A stretch of DNA of 64,000 nucleotides from Rhizobiales bacterium 65-79 (GCA_001896885.1 MKRJ01000030.1:1-64000); one strand, 5' to 3'. Positions 46,261 through 55,973 are shown, numbered from the stretch's first letter. Notes: generated by a model from the letters alone, not told the origin. Made by a program: numbers and translations.

Positions 46261-46283
46261 GCCGGACGCCAACAGCGTCCGGC
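46261..46283. terminator. Bidirectional terminator-like stem
   Basis: A perfect 9-bp stem GCCGGACGC/GCGTCCGGC with loop CAACA lies between the convergent stops of the outer-membrane protein (46256) and the GNAT gene (46285). No T-run is visible on either side, so it may act as a shared 3' stem. Confidence 0.6.
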
Positions 46284-46284
46284 A

Positions 46285-46998
46285 TCATGCGGCCGGCGGC
46301 TTGCGGCCGGGCTCCCCGGCATAGGATCGCACGGCTTTCGCCACGAAATCCGGCGCAACTCCCGGCCCTTCATATGGCGGCAAGGTCTCGTAGGCGATCA
46401 TGCGGCGCTTGAATTCCTCCTCGGTGAGCGCGAAGACGAGCTGGTCCAGCCGCTCCCCGGTGCGCTCGTTGAGGCGATGGGCGACCAGATGGCCCTCCTG
46501 GCGGAGCCTTGCCGCCCGGCAAGCCGAAACGGCGGCCTCGTTGCGCGCCAGCGGCTCGAAGCTGAGCTTGCCCAGGCCACGCTCCAGGAAGCAATGCCAG
46601 GCGACGAGCCGGACGGACTCGGCGGACAGGCCCTGCCGGCGGTTTTCCGCGTCGCCGATCACGCTATGGACCGAACCTCGCTTGTGGCGCCGGTCGATCT
46701 CCAGAAGAACCATGCCCGCAAGCTCGCCCTCCAGGGTCCAGACGCCGAAAAGGTTGCGAGCCACATGGTCGAACGTCGCGACATAGCGCTTGAAATCGAC
46801 CAGCCCCATTGCCGGCCCGGTGATGTTGAGGCCGGCCCGCACGATAGGATCGTTCATCCATTTCAGGTGACGTTCGTCGACATCCTCCGGCCGAAGCGAC
46901 CGGACGCGGCACCTGCCGCCCTTCCGATCGATCAGGATGGGCTTGGGAGCCGGGCGGGGAAATGACCAGGGCGGGTCGGCATAGGGCATCTTCGGCAT
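46285..46998 (-). CDS. GNAT-family N-acetyltransferase
   Basis: A 237-residue protein with a RimJ/RimL-like acetyltransferase fold: 'RCRVRSLRPEDVDERHLKWMND' at the start of the domain, 'GMVLLEIDRRHKRGSVHSVIG' for the central strands, 'NRRQGLSAESVRLV' near the acetyl-CoA loop, and 'NEAAVSACRAARLRQEG' for the last helix. Downstream residues form an unusual 50-residue tail. The substrate is unknown. It stands alone between convergent and intergenic repeats. Confidence 0.82.
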   Translation of the reverse strand: MPKMPYADPPWSFPRPAPKPILIDRKGGRCRVRSLRPEDVDERHLKWMNDPIVRAGLNITGPAMGLVDFKRYVATFDHVARNLFGVWTLEGELAGMVLLEIDRRHKRGSVHSVIGDAENRRQGLSAESVRLVAWHCFLERGLGKLSFEPLARNEAAVSACRAARLRQEGHLVAHRLNERTGERLDQLVFALTEEEFKRRMIAYETLPPYEGPGVAPDFVAKAVRSYAGEPGRKPPAA

Positions 46999-47076
46999 GT
47001 CGCAGAACCTGCCTTGCGAAGCGGGCAGCCGTCAACACGGTCCCTTCTTCGAGGGCAAAGAGATCGGATATGGAAA

Positions 47077-47185
47077 TACCCCTAATCCCTTCCCACGAGG
47101 GGAAGGTTGCTCGGGCGTTGCGCAGTGCAAACCCTGACGAGTCCAGCCGGAATCGCGATGCCAGCGTCTCCCACCCCTTATGGGT
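47077..47185. repeat. Interspersed GC-rich intergenic repeat
   Basis: Non-coding text with a CCTTCCC/GGGAAGG hairpin (47088-47106) and a later 'CCACCCCT...GGGGTGG' arm near 47172-47195. The wording is typical of the repeats scattered between rhizobial genes and resembles the element at 62268-62392. No gene is visible in 46999-47259. Confidence 0.5.
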
Positions 47186-47259
47186 ACAGGGGTGGTGTAG
47201 CTGGCCGCGCAAATCCACCAGCTTTCACGCGAACGCCCTGCCCTCCAAGGACGGCCTAA

Positions 47260-48291
47260 TCATCCGGGTTGCGGGCCCAAAGCCCGGCCGGCCGCCGCGG
47301 CCTTTTCCAGTTCCTGCACGATCGCGCGAGGGACCGTCAGGCCGGCCTCGGCGGCGCGCGAACGCTGCGCCTGTCTCATCCGTCCGGGGATATGGACGCC
47401 ATATTCATCCGAGAGCCTGTCGATCTGCCTTTCCAGGCGCGTACAAAAGTCCGGCTGCAGCAGTTCCGGCGCCAGCGCCAGGACGAACAGCCCCGAGCCC
47501 GGACTTTCGGAGCCTTCGCTGAACGACGGCGCGTCCAGCGACCAGTTCGCGCCGGTGAGACCGGCCGCCAGCACCTCCACCATCAGCGCCACATTGGCAC
47601 CACGTGCTCCGCCGAAGGCGAGCAACGCGCCTTCCATCGCCCGTACCGGGTCGGTGGTCGGGTTGCCGTCGCCGTCGATCGCCCAGCCTTCCGGGATCGG
47701 CTCGCCCCGCGCCGCGGCGGCGCGGATATTGACGAAAGCGGTCGCGCTGGAGGCCTGGTCGATCAGCAGCGCGACGCCGTCCGGCCCGGGCGCGGCGAAG
47801 GCGAGCGGATTGGTGCAATAGACCGGCCGCGTCGAACCGGAGCCCGCCATCAATGCCGGACCGTTCGTGGCCGCCAGGGCGACGAGCCCCCTTTCGGCAA
47901 GGCGGCCGGCGAAATAGCCGAGGGACCCGCATGTGTAGGCATTCGACTGGGCGAAGACGGCGACGCCCAGCTTCCCTGCGGCGGAGGCCAGTTCTTCGAA
48001 GGCAAGATCGAAGCCGAGATGCGCCACGCCGCCGCCGGCATCGGACTTGAAGATGGCGGGAAGCGGACGCGTCAGCACGGGCATGGCGCCGGCCGCGATG
48101 CGGCCGTCGCGGAATCCGTGCAGGTAATCGAGAAAATGCGACAGTCCCACCGCCGGCTGGCCATCGGCCTCCGCCGCCACCGCCGCGCGGGCAATCGAGC
48201 AGGCGGCATCCGCCCCGGCTCCCACGCCGAGCGCGGCCGCAAAGCACAGCTCTTCCGTCTCCGGCAGGGAAAGCGAGACCGTTTCGCTCAT
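47260..48291 (-). CDS. Ldh-family NAD(P)-dependent oxidoreductase
   Basis: A 343-residue member of the malate/L-lactate/ureidoglycolate dehydrogenase (Ldh2) family, including 'GLSHFLDYLHGFRDGRI', 'AVFAQSNAYTCGSLGYFAGRLAERG', 'TRPVYCTNPLAFAAPG' and 'GANVALMVEVLAAGLTG'. The start at 48291 begins 'MSETVSL'; the frame is open upstream without a better site. The family also contains delta1-piperideine-2-carboxylate reductases (DpkA). The neighbouring divergent ALDH7 gene, whose family handles the lysine-pathway semialdehyde, makes that assignment attractive. Malate, lactate or other 2-keto acids remain possible. Confidence 0.82.
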   Translation of the reverse strand: MSETVSLSLPETEELCFAAALGVGAGADAACSIARAAVAAEADGQPAVGLSHFLDYLHGFRDGRIAAGAMPVLTRPLPAIFKSDAGGGVAHLGFDLAFEELASAAGKLGVAVFAQSNAYTCGSLGYFAGRLAERGLVALAATNGPALMAGSGSTRPVYCTNPLAFAAPGPDGVALLIDQASSATAFVNIRAAAARGEPIPEGWAIDGDGNPTTDPVRAMEGALLAFGGARGANVALMVEVLAAGLTGANWSLDAPSFSEGSESPGSGLFVLALAPELLQPDFCTRLERQIDRLSDEYGVHIPGRMRQAQRSRAAEAGLTVPRAIVQELEKAAAAGRALGPQPG

Positions 48292-48554
48292 GGCGCAGGA
48301 GCCGCCTTGCCTTCGTCGTCGACGGCGAGGGCCGGACAAGGCTGTGCGTCGCGCGGGGCGACTGCGGCAAACGGATTGAGTACGGGCCTGGACATGCCCG
48401 GCAATCAGTGCACCGGTATCCGCTTCGGCGCAACATGGCGGCCGTACGACCGCCCGAGGTGTTGACAAGGCCCCGGCGGTCGGGAAAGCAGGCGCAGAAT
48501 GTCCCGGCGCGGCCCCGAGCGGCCCGCGCCCTGTCTGGATGGAAGGTTGGACCG

Positions 48555-50069
<1,515 letters not shown>

Positions 50070-50304
50070 GAAGTCCCGACGGGGTTCCTGGCGGGCATGC
50101 ACGTCTGCCGGGTCGCCACCGCGATCCGAAGATTCATCGGGCCCGTGCCGATGCGTTGGTCGCTATCCACAGGAAGACGAAAAATGGTAGCGCTCTACGG
50201 GATCATCGGACAATATATCACAACTTCCGGACGAGTTTTCGGGAGCTTCGGGCGTCGTGCCCGGCAAGACTTTTGTTGCTGATCGATATGGGGGGGAATG
50301 GAAA

Positions 50305-50436
50305 TTGGCTCCAAGCGATGAGGTTCCGGAAAGAAAACCTTATTCACGCCCGGCGCTGGTGCGGCGCGAAAAACTCAGCGCGGTGACAGCGGGCGGGGCA
50401 GCCTCCGGCAGTGCCCAAAATCCTCCGCCGCCCTGA
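50305..50436 (+). CDS. RiPP precursor peptide 1 (lasso-type leader)
   Basis: A 43-residue peptide read from TTG 50305, preceded by GGGGGG-AATGGAA, the same layout as before the other precursor starts. A GTG at 50257 would be an alternative longer start. The core of the leader is 'RKPYSRPALVRREKLSAVTA', matching the other three. Y13, P16, L18 and T28 fit the lasso leader motif YxxPxL-x9-T, but the usual Gly at position 10 of the motif is Glu. The tail after TA is 14 residues, Gly/Ala/Ser-rich, ending in four Pro. No lasso-type core is present. Confidence 0.65.
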   Translation: MAPSDEVPERKPYSRPALVRREKLSAVTAGGAASGSAQNPPPP

Positions 50437-50583
50437 CCTCAATCGAGCGCCGGCAGGCCTGTGTTGCACGGCGACCATAGTCGCCGGCTTTCACCCGCGG
50501 CGCTGCTTGCCGGCACATGAAAAACGATGGCGGCCGCAAGAATTGTATGGCAGCATCTTGATTGTCTTCAATGGCTTGCGAAG

Positions 50584-50598
50584 GGGCGCATTGCGCCC
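50584..50598. repeat. Palindrome between precursors 1 and 2
   Basis: GGGCGCA-T-TGCGCCC is a perfect 7+1+7 inverted repeat 42 bp before the second precursor start. No T-run follows. It could be an operator or a 5'-UTR stem for the precursor 2-4 group. The rest of 50437-50639 shows no gene. Confidence 0.4.
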
Positions 50599-50639
50599 GG
50601 GGCAGTCTTCTTCAACATTTTGAGCGAGGGGAACCTGAA

Positions 50640-50753
50640 ATGCCTGCAACGACAGCGGAAAAGAAGCGTTACGTCCGTCCAGTGCTGACGCGCCGTGAAA
50701 AGCTCAACGCCGTGACGGCGGCATCGCCCGCTTCGGTCACTCCCGAGGATTGA
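50640..50753 (+). CDS. RiPP precursor peptide 2 (lasso-type leader)
   Basis: A 37-residue peptide, ATG 50640 after GAGGGGAACCTGAA. Leader motif 'KKRYVRPVLTRREKLNAVTA' with Y11, P14, L16 and T26 in the lasso spacing, Glu replacing the conserved Gly. The tail after TA is ASPASVTPED, 10 residues with acidic last positions. It is the copy most clearly encoded by a normal ATG and ribosome binding site. Confidence 0.8.
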   Translation: MPATTAEKKRYVRPVLTRREKLNAVTAASPASVTPED

Positions 50754-50794
50754 TCGCACCGCGAAACCCTATCGGCACCAACAAGGGGGTGGAA

Positions 50795-50917
50795 ATGACC
50801 ATGGCCGCTACGAACCCAGGGAAGAAATCTTATGTGCGGCCTGTTCTTGCGCGCCGCGAAAAGCTCGGCGCGGTGGCGGCAGCGCCAGTGCCGGTAAGTT
50901 CCGGCGGCGCCGCTTGA
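50795..50917 (+). CDS. RiPP precursor peptide 3 (lasso-type leader)
   Basis: A 40-residue peptide, ATG 50795 after AGGGGGTGGAA. Leader motif 'KKSYVRPVLARREKLGAVAA', in which the penultimate Thr of the other copies is Ala. The tail is APVPVSSGGAA. It starts 41 bp after precursor 2. A second in-frame ATG follows two codons later. Confidence 0.78.
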   Translation: MTMAATNPGKKSYVRPVLARREKLGAVAAAPVPVSSGGAA

Positions 50918-50951
50918 CGGCGGCCGGAATCGGCATCAGCGGGGGTTGGAA

Positions 50952-51068
50952 GTGCTCAAGGGTAATATGAATTCGGCAAGGAAGCCTTATGTGCATCCGG
51001 CGTTGAAGCGCCGCGACAGGCTCAGCGCGGTGACGGCGGCGACGCCTTCTTCCGGAAAGGTCCTATAG
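50952..51068 (+). CDS. RiPP precursor peptide 4 (lasso-type leader)
   Basis: A 38-residue peptide from GTG 50952, directly after GGGGGTTGGAA; an internal ATG at 50967 would give 33 residues. Leader motif 'RKPYVHPALKRRDRLSAVTA' with Asp in place of Glu. The tail is ATPSSGKVL. It is the only copy with Lys and no acidic residue in the tail. The gap to the convergent operon (51069-51188) holds a weak stem AGCGATA/TATCGCT (51067-51107) that could end the precursor transcript. Confidence 0.72.
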   Translation: MLKGNMNSARKPYVHPALKRRDRLSAVTAATPSSGKVL

Positions 51069-51188
51069 CGATATAACGGCAAGCCAGGCGCGATCGTTCT
51101 TATCGCTATCGGACTTTGGCGACACCGATTTCCCACCGGCCGACGGCGCTGATTGCTTCGCCGGCCAGCGGGCTGGGCCGATTCATCC

Positions 51189-52205
51189 TCAGGGCAAATA
51201 TTGCAGCAGCCGGAAGGTCTTGCGCCGCATCCAGGAGGCGCGGGGCGCGTCGCCTTGCGCGGCGACTATCGTTTGCGGTGAAACGAGAACTCCCCCGAGC
51301 CGGCCCTTGAGGCCGGCGCGGAACCGGCTCGCCAGTTCCGCCGCCGCGTCATCCTCGAAAAGCCGCGCCGTCACGCCGAGGCAGACGGTGCATTCCAGTC
51401 CGAGCCGCATGGTCGCCAGCGTATCGACGAAGCGCGCGAAATCCGCCGGCGGCAGATGCCGGACGGCCTGCAGCACGTCGACCAGCATCATCAGCCGCTC
51501 GAACTTGTGGCCGAGCGTGACGTGTACGATCGCCGTCGCGAGCAGCGCGCCCGGCGCCGCGCTGTCGCCGGCGCCCGCCAGAAGCAGTTCGCGCCGTCCG
51601 AAGCGCGCGCGGCGGCGCAGCAGCGGATAGTGCACCATGTCGCCATGCAGTTCGATCAGCACGTGGCGATGGCCCGGATGCATGAACTTGTATTCCATGC
51701 TGCGCCGGACGCCGTCCTGCAGCCCGTCCTCACGGCGATAGCCGAGCCGGCCCATGGCGGCGATCGCGCCGCCCATGGCGCCCTCCTCCACCATCAGGTC
51801 GATGTCCGTGAAAAGCCGGTCGCCGCCTACCGGATAGAGCCGTTCGGCGAAGACCGGCCCCTTGACGACGGAAGCCTCTACCCCGCCCGCGGCGAACGCA
51901 TCCGCTATGTCGCGGCGGAGCAGGTCGAGCAGCATCGCCTGGCCAAGGCGATGGAGCATGACTTCGCCGGCCGGCCCCTCATGATTGCCGCCGAACTTGC
52001 GCCACAGGATCGCGTCGACGCCGTGCGGCCGCCCCAGAGCCAGGAGCGCCTCGCGCTCGGCCGGCGCGTAGCTGTCCGTCGCGGGCTTGCCGGGATCGGC
52101 GAGATGGGCGAGCGCGCGGACGAAGTCGCGCTCCGGGTGCGGCCGATCCCCGGCCGTGGCGAACCGCGCCCCGGCGATGCGGGAGCTTTCTTCGCCGGCC
52201 GTCAT
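51189..52205 (-). CDS. RiPP-cluster nucleotidyltransferase family protein
   Basis: A 338-residue protein of the nucleotidyltransferase type found in some lasso-like clusters. 'SVVKGPVFAERLYPVGGDRLFTDIDLMVEEG' (in parts, about 112-142) carries the K-G step and the two metal-binding acids D134 and D136 of the polymerase-beta-like fold. The start at 52205 overlaps the ACP stop (ATGA); the frame upstream is a shadow. It may transfer a nucleotide or phosphate-containing group onto the modified peptide, as suggested for kinase-containing lasso clusters. It is last in the operon and convergent with the precursor genes. Confidence 0.8.
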   Translation of the reverse strand: MTAGEESSRIAGARFATAGDRPHPERDFVRALAHLADPGKPATDSYAPAEREALLALGRPHGVDAILWRKFGGNHEGPAGEVMLHRLGQAMLLDLLRRDIADAFAAGGVEASVVKGPVFAERLYPVGGDRLFTDIDLMVEEGAMGGAIAAMGRLGYRREDGLQDGVRRSMEYKFMHPGHRHVLIELHGDMVHYPLLRRRARFGRRELLLAGAGDSAAPGALLATAIVHVTLGHKFERLMMLVDVLQAVRHLPPADFARFVDTLATMRLGLECTVCLGVTARLFEDDAAAELASRFRAGLKGRLGGVLVSPQTIVAAQGDAPRASWMRRKTFRLLQYLP

Positions 52206-52456
52206 GTCGCCGAGGTCTCCGCGTTTTCCGCCGGCAGCAGCGCGGCGAAGCTCGCCACCGTTTCCAGCGAGGCGATCTCGTCGGCCGTCAACTGGCGGCC
52301 GATACGTTCCTCGAAGGCGAGCACGATCGACAGATGGGCGATGCTGTCCCATTGCGGCAGCGAGCCGATCGCGGCGTCCGCCCCCACCTCCGCCGGCCGG
52401 CAGCCGAGCGCGCCGGCGATGATGCCGGAGGCCATCACGAGGCGGGCGTCAGGCAC
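52202..52456 (-). CDS. Acyl carrier protein of the RiPP cluster
   Basis: An 84-residue carrier protein. The phosphopantetheine site is 'PQWDSIAHL' with Ser38, followed by the expected amphipathic helices ('SIVLAFEERIGRQLTADEIASL' in parts). It would hold an acyl or aminoacyl group loaded by the AMP-ligase two genes upstream and present it to the GNAT. Both ends overlap neighbouring genes, showing tight translational coupling. Confidence 0.85.
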   Translation of the reverse strand: MPDARLVMASGIIAGALGCRPAEVGADAAIGSLPQWDSIAHLSIVLAFEERIGRQLTADEIASLETVASFAALLPAENAETSAT

Positions 52457-53021
52457 CGGCGCGCTCCCTCCTCGCCAGCCACTCGTCGCGGAACATCTCG
52501 AAAATCAGCATGTCGTGCACCTCTCCGGTGGCGGGGTCGCGGCAGGAGCGGTGCAGCGTGCCGACATGGGTGAAGCCGAACTTGCGGTAGTTGAAGACGG
52601 ACGGCAGGTTGCGGGCGACCACCTGCGCGTAGAGCCGCTCGACATCGGAATGGGCGAGGATGTGGTCGATGATGCGGCCGCGCACCTCCTGCACGACCCC
52701 CTTGCCCCACCAGGCGCGGTCGTGGACGCCGATGGCGAGGAAGCAGGAGCGGTAGGGCCGGATCGCCGCGAAATGGACACCGATGGGCGCCGTCTCGCCG
52801 CGCGGGATGATGGCGTGGGCGAATTTCGTCCGGTTGTTGGGCCGGATCATCTCGCGATACCATTTCCATGGCGAGCGGCGCTCGCCCGAGCCGCAATAGC
52901 TGGACATGAAGGCGCTGTCCTGGCTCCAGGGATAGGTCTCGCGGAAGGCGCGCCAGCGGCCGCGCGGCTCGAGCCGGAAGCGCTCGCTCTCGATGACGGA
53001 AGCCAGGGCATCGACGCCCAT
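52449..53021 (-). CDS. GNAT acyltransferase of the RiPP cluster
   Basis: A 190-residue GNAT-fold protein. The start is ATG 53021, 2 bp after the AMP-ligase stop; the longer frame upstream is a shadow. Landmarks are 'GVHFAAIRPYRSCFLAIGV', 'WWGKGVVQEVRGRIIDHIL' (acyl-donor loop) and 'NLPSVFNYRKFGFTHVGTL' (last helix). With ACP and AMP-ligase in the same operon it probably transfers an acyl group to the peptide or a small acceptor. GNAT maturases that fatty-acylate RiPPs are known from the selidamide class. Donor and acceptor here are unknown. Confidence 0.83.
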   Translation of the reverse strand: MGVDALASVIESERFRLEPRGRWRAFRETYPWSQDSAFMSSYCGSGERRSPWKWYREMIRPNNRTKFAHAIIPRGETAPIGVHFAAIRPYRSCFLAIGVHDRAWWGKGVVQEVRGRIIDHILAHSDVERLYAQVVARNLPSVFNYRKFGFTHVGTLHRSCRDPATGEVHDMLIFEMFRDEWLARRERAGA

Positions 53022-53023
53022 CG

Positions 53024-54490
53024 TCAGGCTCCGGCGCCGGAGGCGAGCGCGGCCTCGCGCACGCGGGCGCGCACGATCTTGCCGCGATCGTTGCGCGGGA
53101 TGGCATCCATGACGAATATCCGCGTCGGCACGGCCTCGGCGCGACAGCGCTCGCGGCACCAGGCGCGCAGGGCCGGAAGGTCCAGCCCGGCTTCGGCCAC
53201 CACCATGGCGGCGACGGCTTCCCCGGCGACCGGATCGGGCAGGGCGAAGGCGCAAGCCTCCCGCACCTGCGGATGGCGCTCGAGCAGCATGTCGATCTCC
53301 TCGGCGGGTATCTTCACTCCGCCGCGATTGATCTCGTTCTTGATGCGGCCGATCAGGGTGATTCTGCCCTCGGCGTCGATGCGGCCGGTGTCGCCGGTGC
53401 GCAGCCATGGGCCATGGAAGGCGGCGCGCGTCTCCGCCTCCATGCCGAGATAGCCGTTCATCATGGAGGGCGTGGCGGCGAGCACCTCGCCGACGCCTTC
53501 GCGCCTCACTTGCCCATCCTCGCCGAGCACGGCGGCCGCGCCGCCCCAGGGCCGGCCGACCAGTCCGTCTGCCGCGCCGGCTTCCTCCAGCGAGACGCCG
53601 GCGAACCAGTTCGCCGTCTCGGTCATGCCGTACATGTTGAAGACGCGGCCGCAGCCGGTCCAGTCGGCGACGGCGCGCCATTGCGGGAGCGACAGCGGCG
53701 CGGAGCCGACATGCACGCGCCGCATCTTATGGGCCGGTCGCGGCGACAGCCGCATGGCGACGGTCCAGAAGGTGGGCGTGGAACTCATGAAGGTGAGCCG
53801 CTCGGCATCGACCAGCGCGCCGAAGCCGCGCATCTCCTCCACGCCGGGCTGGGGCCAGAGCACGAGACGGCCGCCGGCCGCCAGTGCGGTGAACACGTTG
53901 CCGATCATGCCGTGGCCGAAATGGAGCGGCAGGATGCAGAGCGAACGCTCCAGGTCGGCGGCGCCGATCGCCGCCAGATTGAGGGCGATGCGCGCGGCGA
54001 GGCTGCGCTGCGTGTGGACGATGCCCTTCGGCCGGCCGGTGGTGCCGGAGGTCATCAGGACCAGCGCCGGGTCGTCGGGGCCGAGCGGGCCGGCGTCCGC
54101 TCCGTGCGACGCGAGGGCGACGTCCAACGCCCCGCCGTCGAGGAGGGCCGAAGCGCCGGTCGCGGCGACGACGTTTCGGCGTTCCTCCCCGGTGATCGCC
54201 GGATTGACGGTGACCGCCGCCGCGCCGGCTTCCCAGAGGGCGAAGATGTCGCGCAGATAGTCGAGCGGCTTCGGGCAGGCGACAACGGCCGAACCACCGA
54301 TCCCGGCCCGGCGGAATTCGTCGGTCCGCGCCCCTATGGCCGCGGCGAAGGCATCGAGGCCGATTTCGGTATCCGAGCGGCGGTCGACCAGCCGGGCCCG
54401 GCCGTCGAACAGCGAAAACAGCATCGATCCGATCGGTACGCGCACCGTTCCCCCTTGGGCGTGGCCTCCTTGCTGATTAACCGAAAGCAT
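53024..54490 (-). CDS. AMP-dependent acyl/aminoacyl ligase of the RiPP cluster
   Basis: A 488-residue member of the ANL adenylating family. Core motifs: A3 'LMTSGTTGRPKGI', A5 'NMYGMTETANW', A7/A8 'LRTGDTGRIDAEG' and 'GRIKNEINRGGVKI', and the catalytic Lys near the C-terminus in 'NDRGKIVRAR'. It should activate a carboxylic acid as adenylate and load it on the operon's ACP (or CoA). The sequence does not tell fatty from aromatic or amino acid. The ATG at 54490 starts the longest form; Met at residue 23 is an alternative. Confidence 0.88.
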   Translation of the reverse strand: MLSVNQQGGHAQGGTVRVPIGSMLFSLFDGRARLVDRRSDTEIGLDAFAAAIGARTDEFRRAGIGGSAVVACPKPLDYLRDIFALWEAGAAAVTVNPAITGEERRNVVAATGASALLDGGALDVALASHGADAGPLGPDDPALVLMTSGTTGRPKGIVHTQRSLAARIALNLAAIGAADLERSLCILPLHFGHGMIGNVFTALAAGGRLVLWPQPGVEEMRGFGALVDAERLTFMSSTPTFWTVAMRLSPRPAHKMRRVHVGSAPLSLPQWRAVADWTGCGRVFNMYGMTETANWFAGVSLEEAGAADGLVGRPWGGAAAVLGEDGQVRREGVGEVLAATPSMMNGYLGMEAETRAAFHGPWLRTGDTGRIDAEGRITLIGRIKNEINRGGVKIPAEEIDMLLERHPQVREACAFALPDPVAGEAVAAMVVAEAGLDLPALRAWCRERCRAEAVPTRIFVMDAIPRNDRGKIVRARVREAALASGAGA

Positions 54491-54544
54491 TTCGACCGGG
54501 AAGTGGCCGATCCATATTCGCTTCTCCCTGCCCGTCCGGTAGCC

Positions 54545-55510
54545 CTACGCCTTCAGCGCCTCGGCGACCGCTTCGATCCCGGCAAGGCCTCCGGCGAGCG
54601 TCGCCCGGAAGGCCGGCACGGTGCGCGCGAGTTCCCCCAGCATGGCGAAGCGGCGACGATTGAGCGGGGTAAGGCCGGCAAGCGAGGAACGCACATTGTC
54701 GGCGGCAAGCGCCGCGAGCATGTCGGCGGCCTCCAGGGGCTCGACCGCCGAGACGTCGCCTCTCTGCAGCAGGACCAGACGGCTGACCGGCAACTCGCCC
54801 GACTCCAGTGCGACGACGCCGGCCAGCCGCCGCCACGGCAGCGACTGTTCGTCGTGGCTGTTCCAGCTTTCCCCGACCGGAAGCCAGGGCAGCATGCCGG
54901 CGGTGTCGCGATGAACGTTGAGCGCGCGCGGCAAGCCCCGGGCCATGACGCCGCCGGCCGTATGGCGCAGCGCCAGGACGTCGTCGGCGGCGAAGGCGAG
55001 GCCATGCCGGGCGAGCGCCAGCGCCGTCGTGGTCTTGCCGGTGCCGCTCGGCGCCGAGACCAGCACCATGCCCCGGCCTTCCGGCAAGGTCAGGCCCGCG
55101 GCATGCACGAGCTGCTGGCCGTCGCCATCATGCGCGAACTCGATGGCGAGAGCCGCCAGGCTGCCGGTCGCCCGCCGCAAATGGCCGGGCGAGACGGTGA
55201 TGGTGGCACAACTCGCCACCGTATCGACACTCATGCTCGCCTCTCCTGGAAACGTCATGAAATAGCGATCGCCGGCGCTCGCGAAGACGCATTCGCCTTC
55301 CTCGAGCAGGGGGCCCCGGTAGAGAATCCCGGCTTCGGCGGGCGGCGCCTCGGGCGTGCCGACCCGGATCGCCACGGAGAAAGTGGGCGAAGGAGGATCG
55401 TCGAGCCGGCGACCGCCGAGGAAGTGCTCGAAACCGCCGAGCAGGCCGGGGTGCTCGGCCTCCACGGCGAGCGTCGCCGGACCGAGATCGTAGGCATGGA
55501 GCGTTGTCAT
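54545..55510 (-). CDS. HprK-like kinase of the RiPP cluster
   Basis: A 321-residue protein related to HPr kinase/phosphorylase and to the kinases of phosphorylating lasso clusters. 'LVHAAGLTLPEG' (His136) precedes the Walker A 'SAPSGTGKTTTAL' (Lys159), followed by 'LAFAADDVLAL' (Asp176/Asp177). The C-terminal helical part is less conserved. It may phosphorylate the precursor peptide, typically on a Ser; three of the four precursor tails contain Ser near their ends. The start overlaps the stop of the B2 gene (ATGA). Confidence 0.85.
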   Translation of the reverse strand: MTTLHAYDLGPATLAVEAEHPGLLGGFEHFLGGRRLDDPPSPTFSVAIRVGTPEAPPAEAGILYRGPLLEEGECVFASAGDRYFMTFPGEASMSVDTVASCATITVSPGHLRRATGSLAALAIEFAHDGDGQQLVHAAGLTLPEGRGMVLVSAPSGTGKTTTALALARHGLAFAADDVLALRHTAGGVMARGLPRALNVHRDTAGMLPWLPVGESWNSHDEQSLPWRRLAGVVALESGELPVSRLVLLQRGDVSAVEPLEAADMLAALAADNVRSSLAGLTPLNRRRFAMLGELARTVPAFRATLAGGLAGIEAVAEALKA

Positions 55511-55968
55511 CCCCGCGGGGCGCTCCCGATGCCGCCCGGATGCACGTGGATCTCGACATAGGGGATTTGCGAGCCGCCGATGACGGTAGCGCCGTCAAGC
55601 GTGACCCAGCAATGCGCCACCGCGCGGTCGCTCGCGACGATGCCCGGGTCGACACCGAAATGGAGTTGCGGCCGATAGCCGGCTTCTGCCAGGAAACGAT
55701 AGGCGAGCAAGCCTTCGCGCAGGCACGGGCGGCCGCGCATCACAACGCGATGCCGGAGGGTGCGCCGCACGGCGCGCACCACATAGGCCGCCGGCAACCC
55801 GGCGAAATGCCGCCGGCCGGCTGCCGGTTCGGCGAGCGCGAGCATACCGGCCAGCGTGTCATGCCCGGCCAGCCGAAGCGGCAGCAGCCGGGCGCGCAGC
55901 CAAAGCTCCAGACGGAAAGCGGCGCGTGTGGCAAGCGTGGCCGATGCGGTGGCGGGCCGCGCATCCAT
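55507..55968 (-). CDS. Lasso peptide B2-type leader protease
   Basis: A 153-residue transglutaminase-fold cysteine protease of the lasso B2 family. The catalytic residues are Cys82 ('RGRPCLREGLLAYRFLAEAG', parts), His119 ('VAHCWVTLDG') and Asp125. B2 proteins cut the leader after the penultimate Thr with help from the RRE (B1). It stands 5 bp after the B1/PqqD-like gene. All catalytic residues are present, so it should be active, which makes the very short peptides it would release notable. Confidence 0.9.
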   Translation of the reverse strand: MDARPATASATLATRAAFRLELWLRARLLPLRLAGHDTLAGMLALAEPAAGRRHFAGLPAAYVVRAVRRTLRHRVVMRGRPCLREGLLAYRFLAEAGYRPQLHFGVDPGIVASDRAVAHCWVTLDGATVIGGSQIPYVEIHVHPGGIGSAPRG

Positions 55969-55973
55969 ATGGC

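Noticed and set aside
50257-50304. Longer GTG-initiated form of precursor 1
   Set aside because: The TTG at 50305 has the same purine-rich block in front as the other precursors; the upstream part shows no similarity to them.
50305-51068. Classical lasso peptide precursors
   Set aside because: Leader spacing fits, but the tails are too short, lack ring-closing acids at the right position, and no cyclase is encoded.
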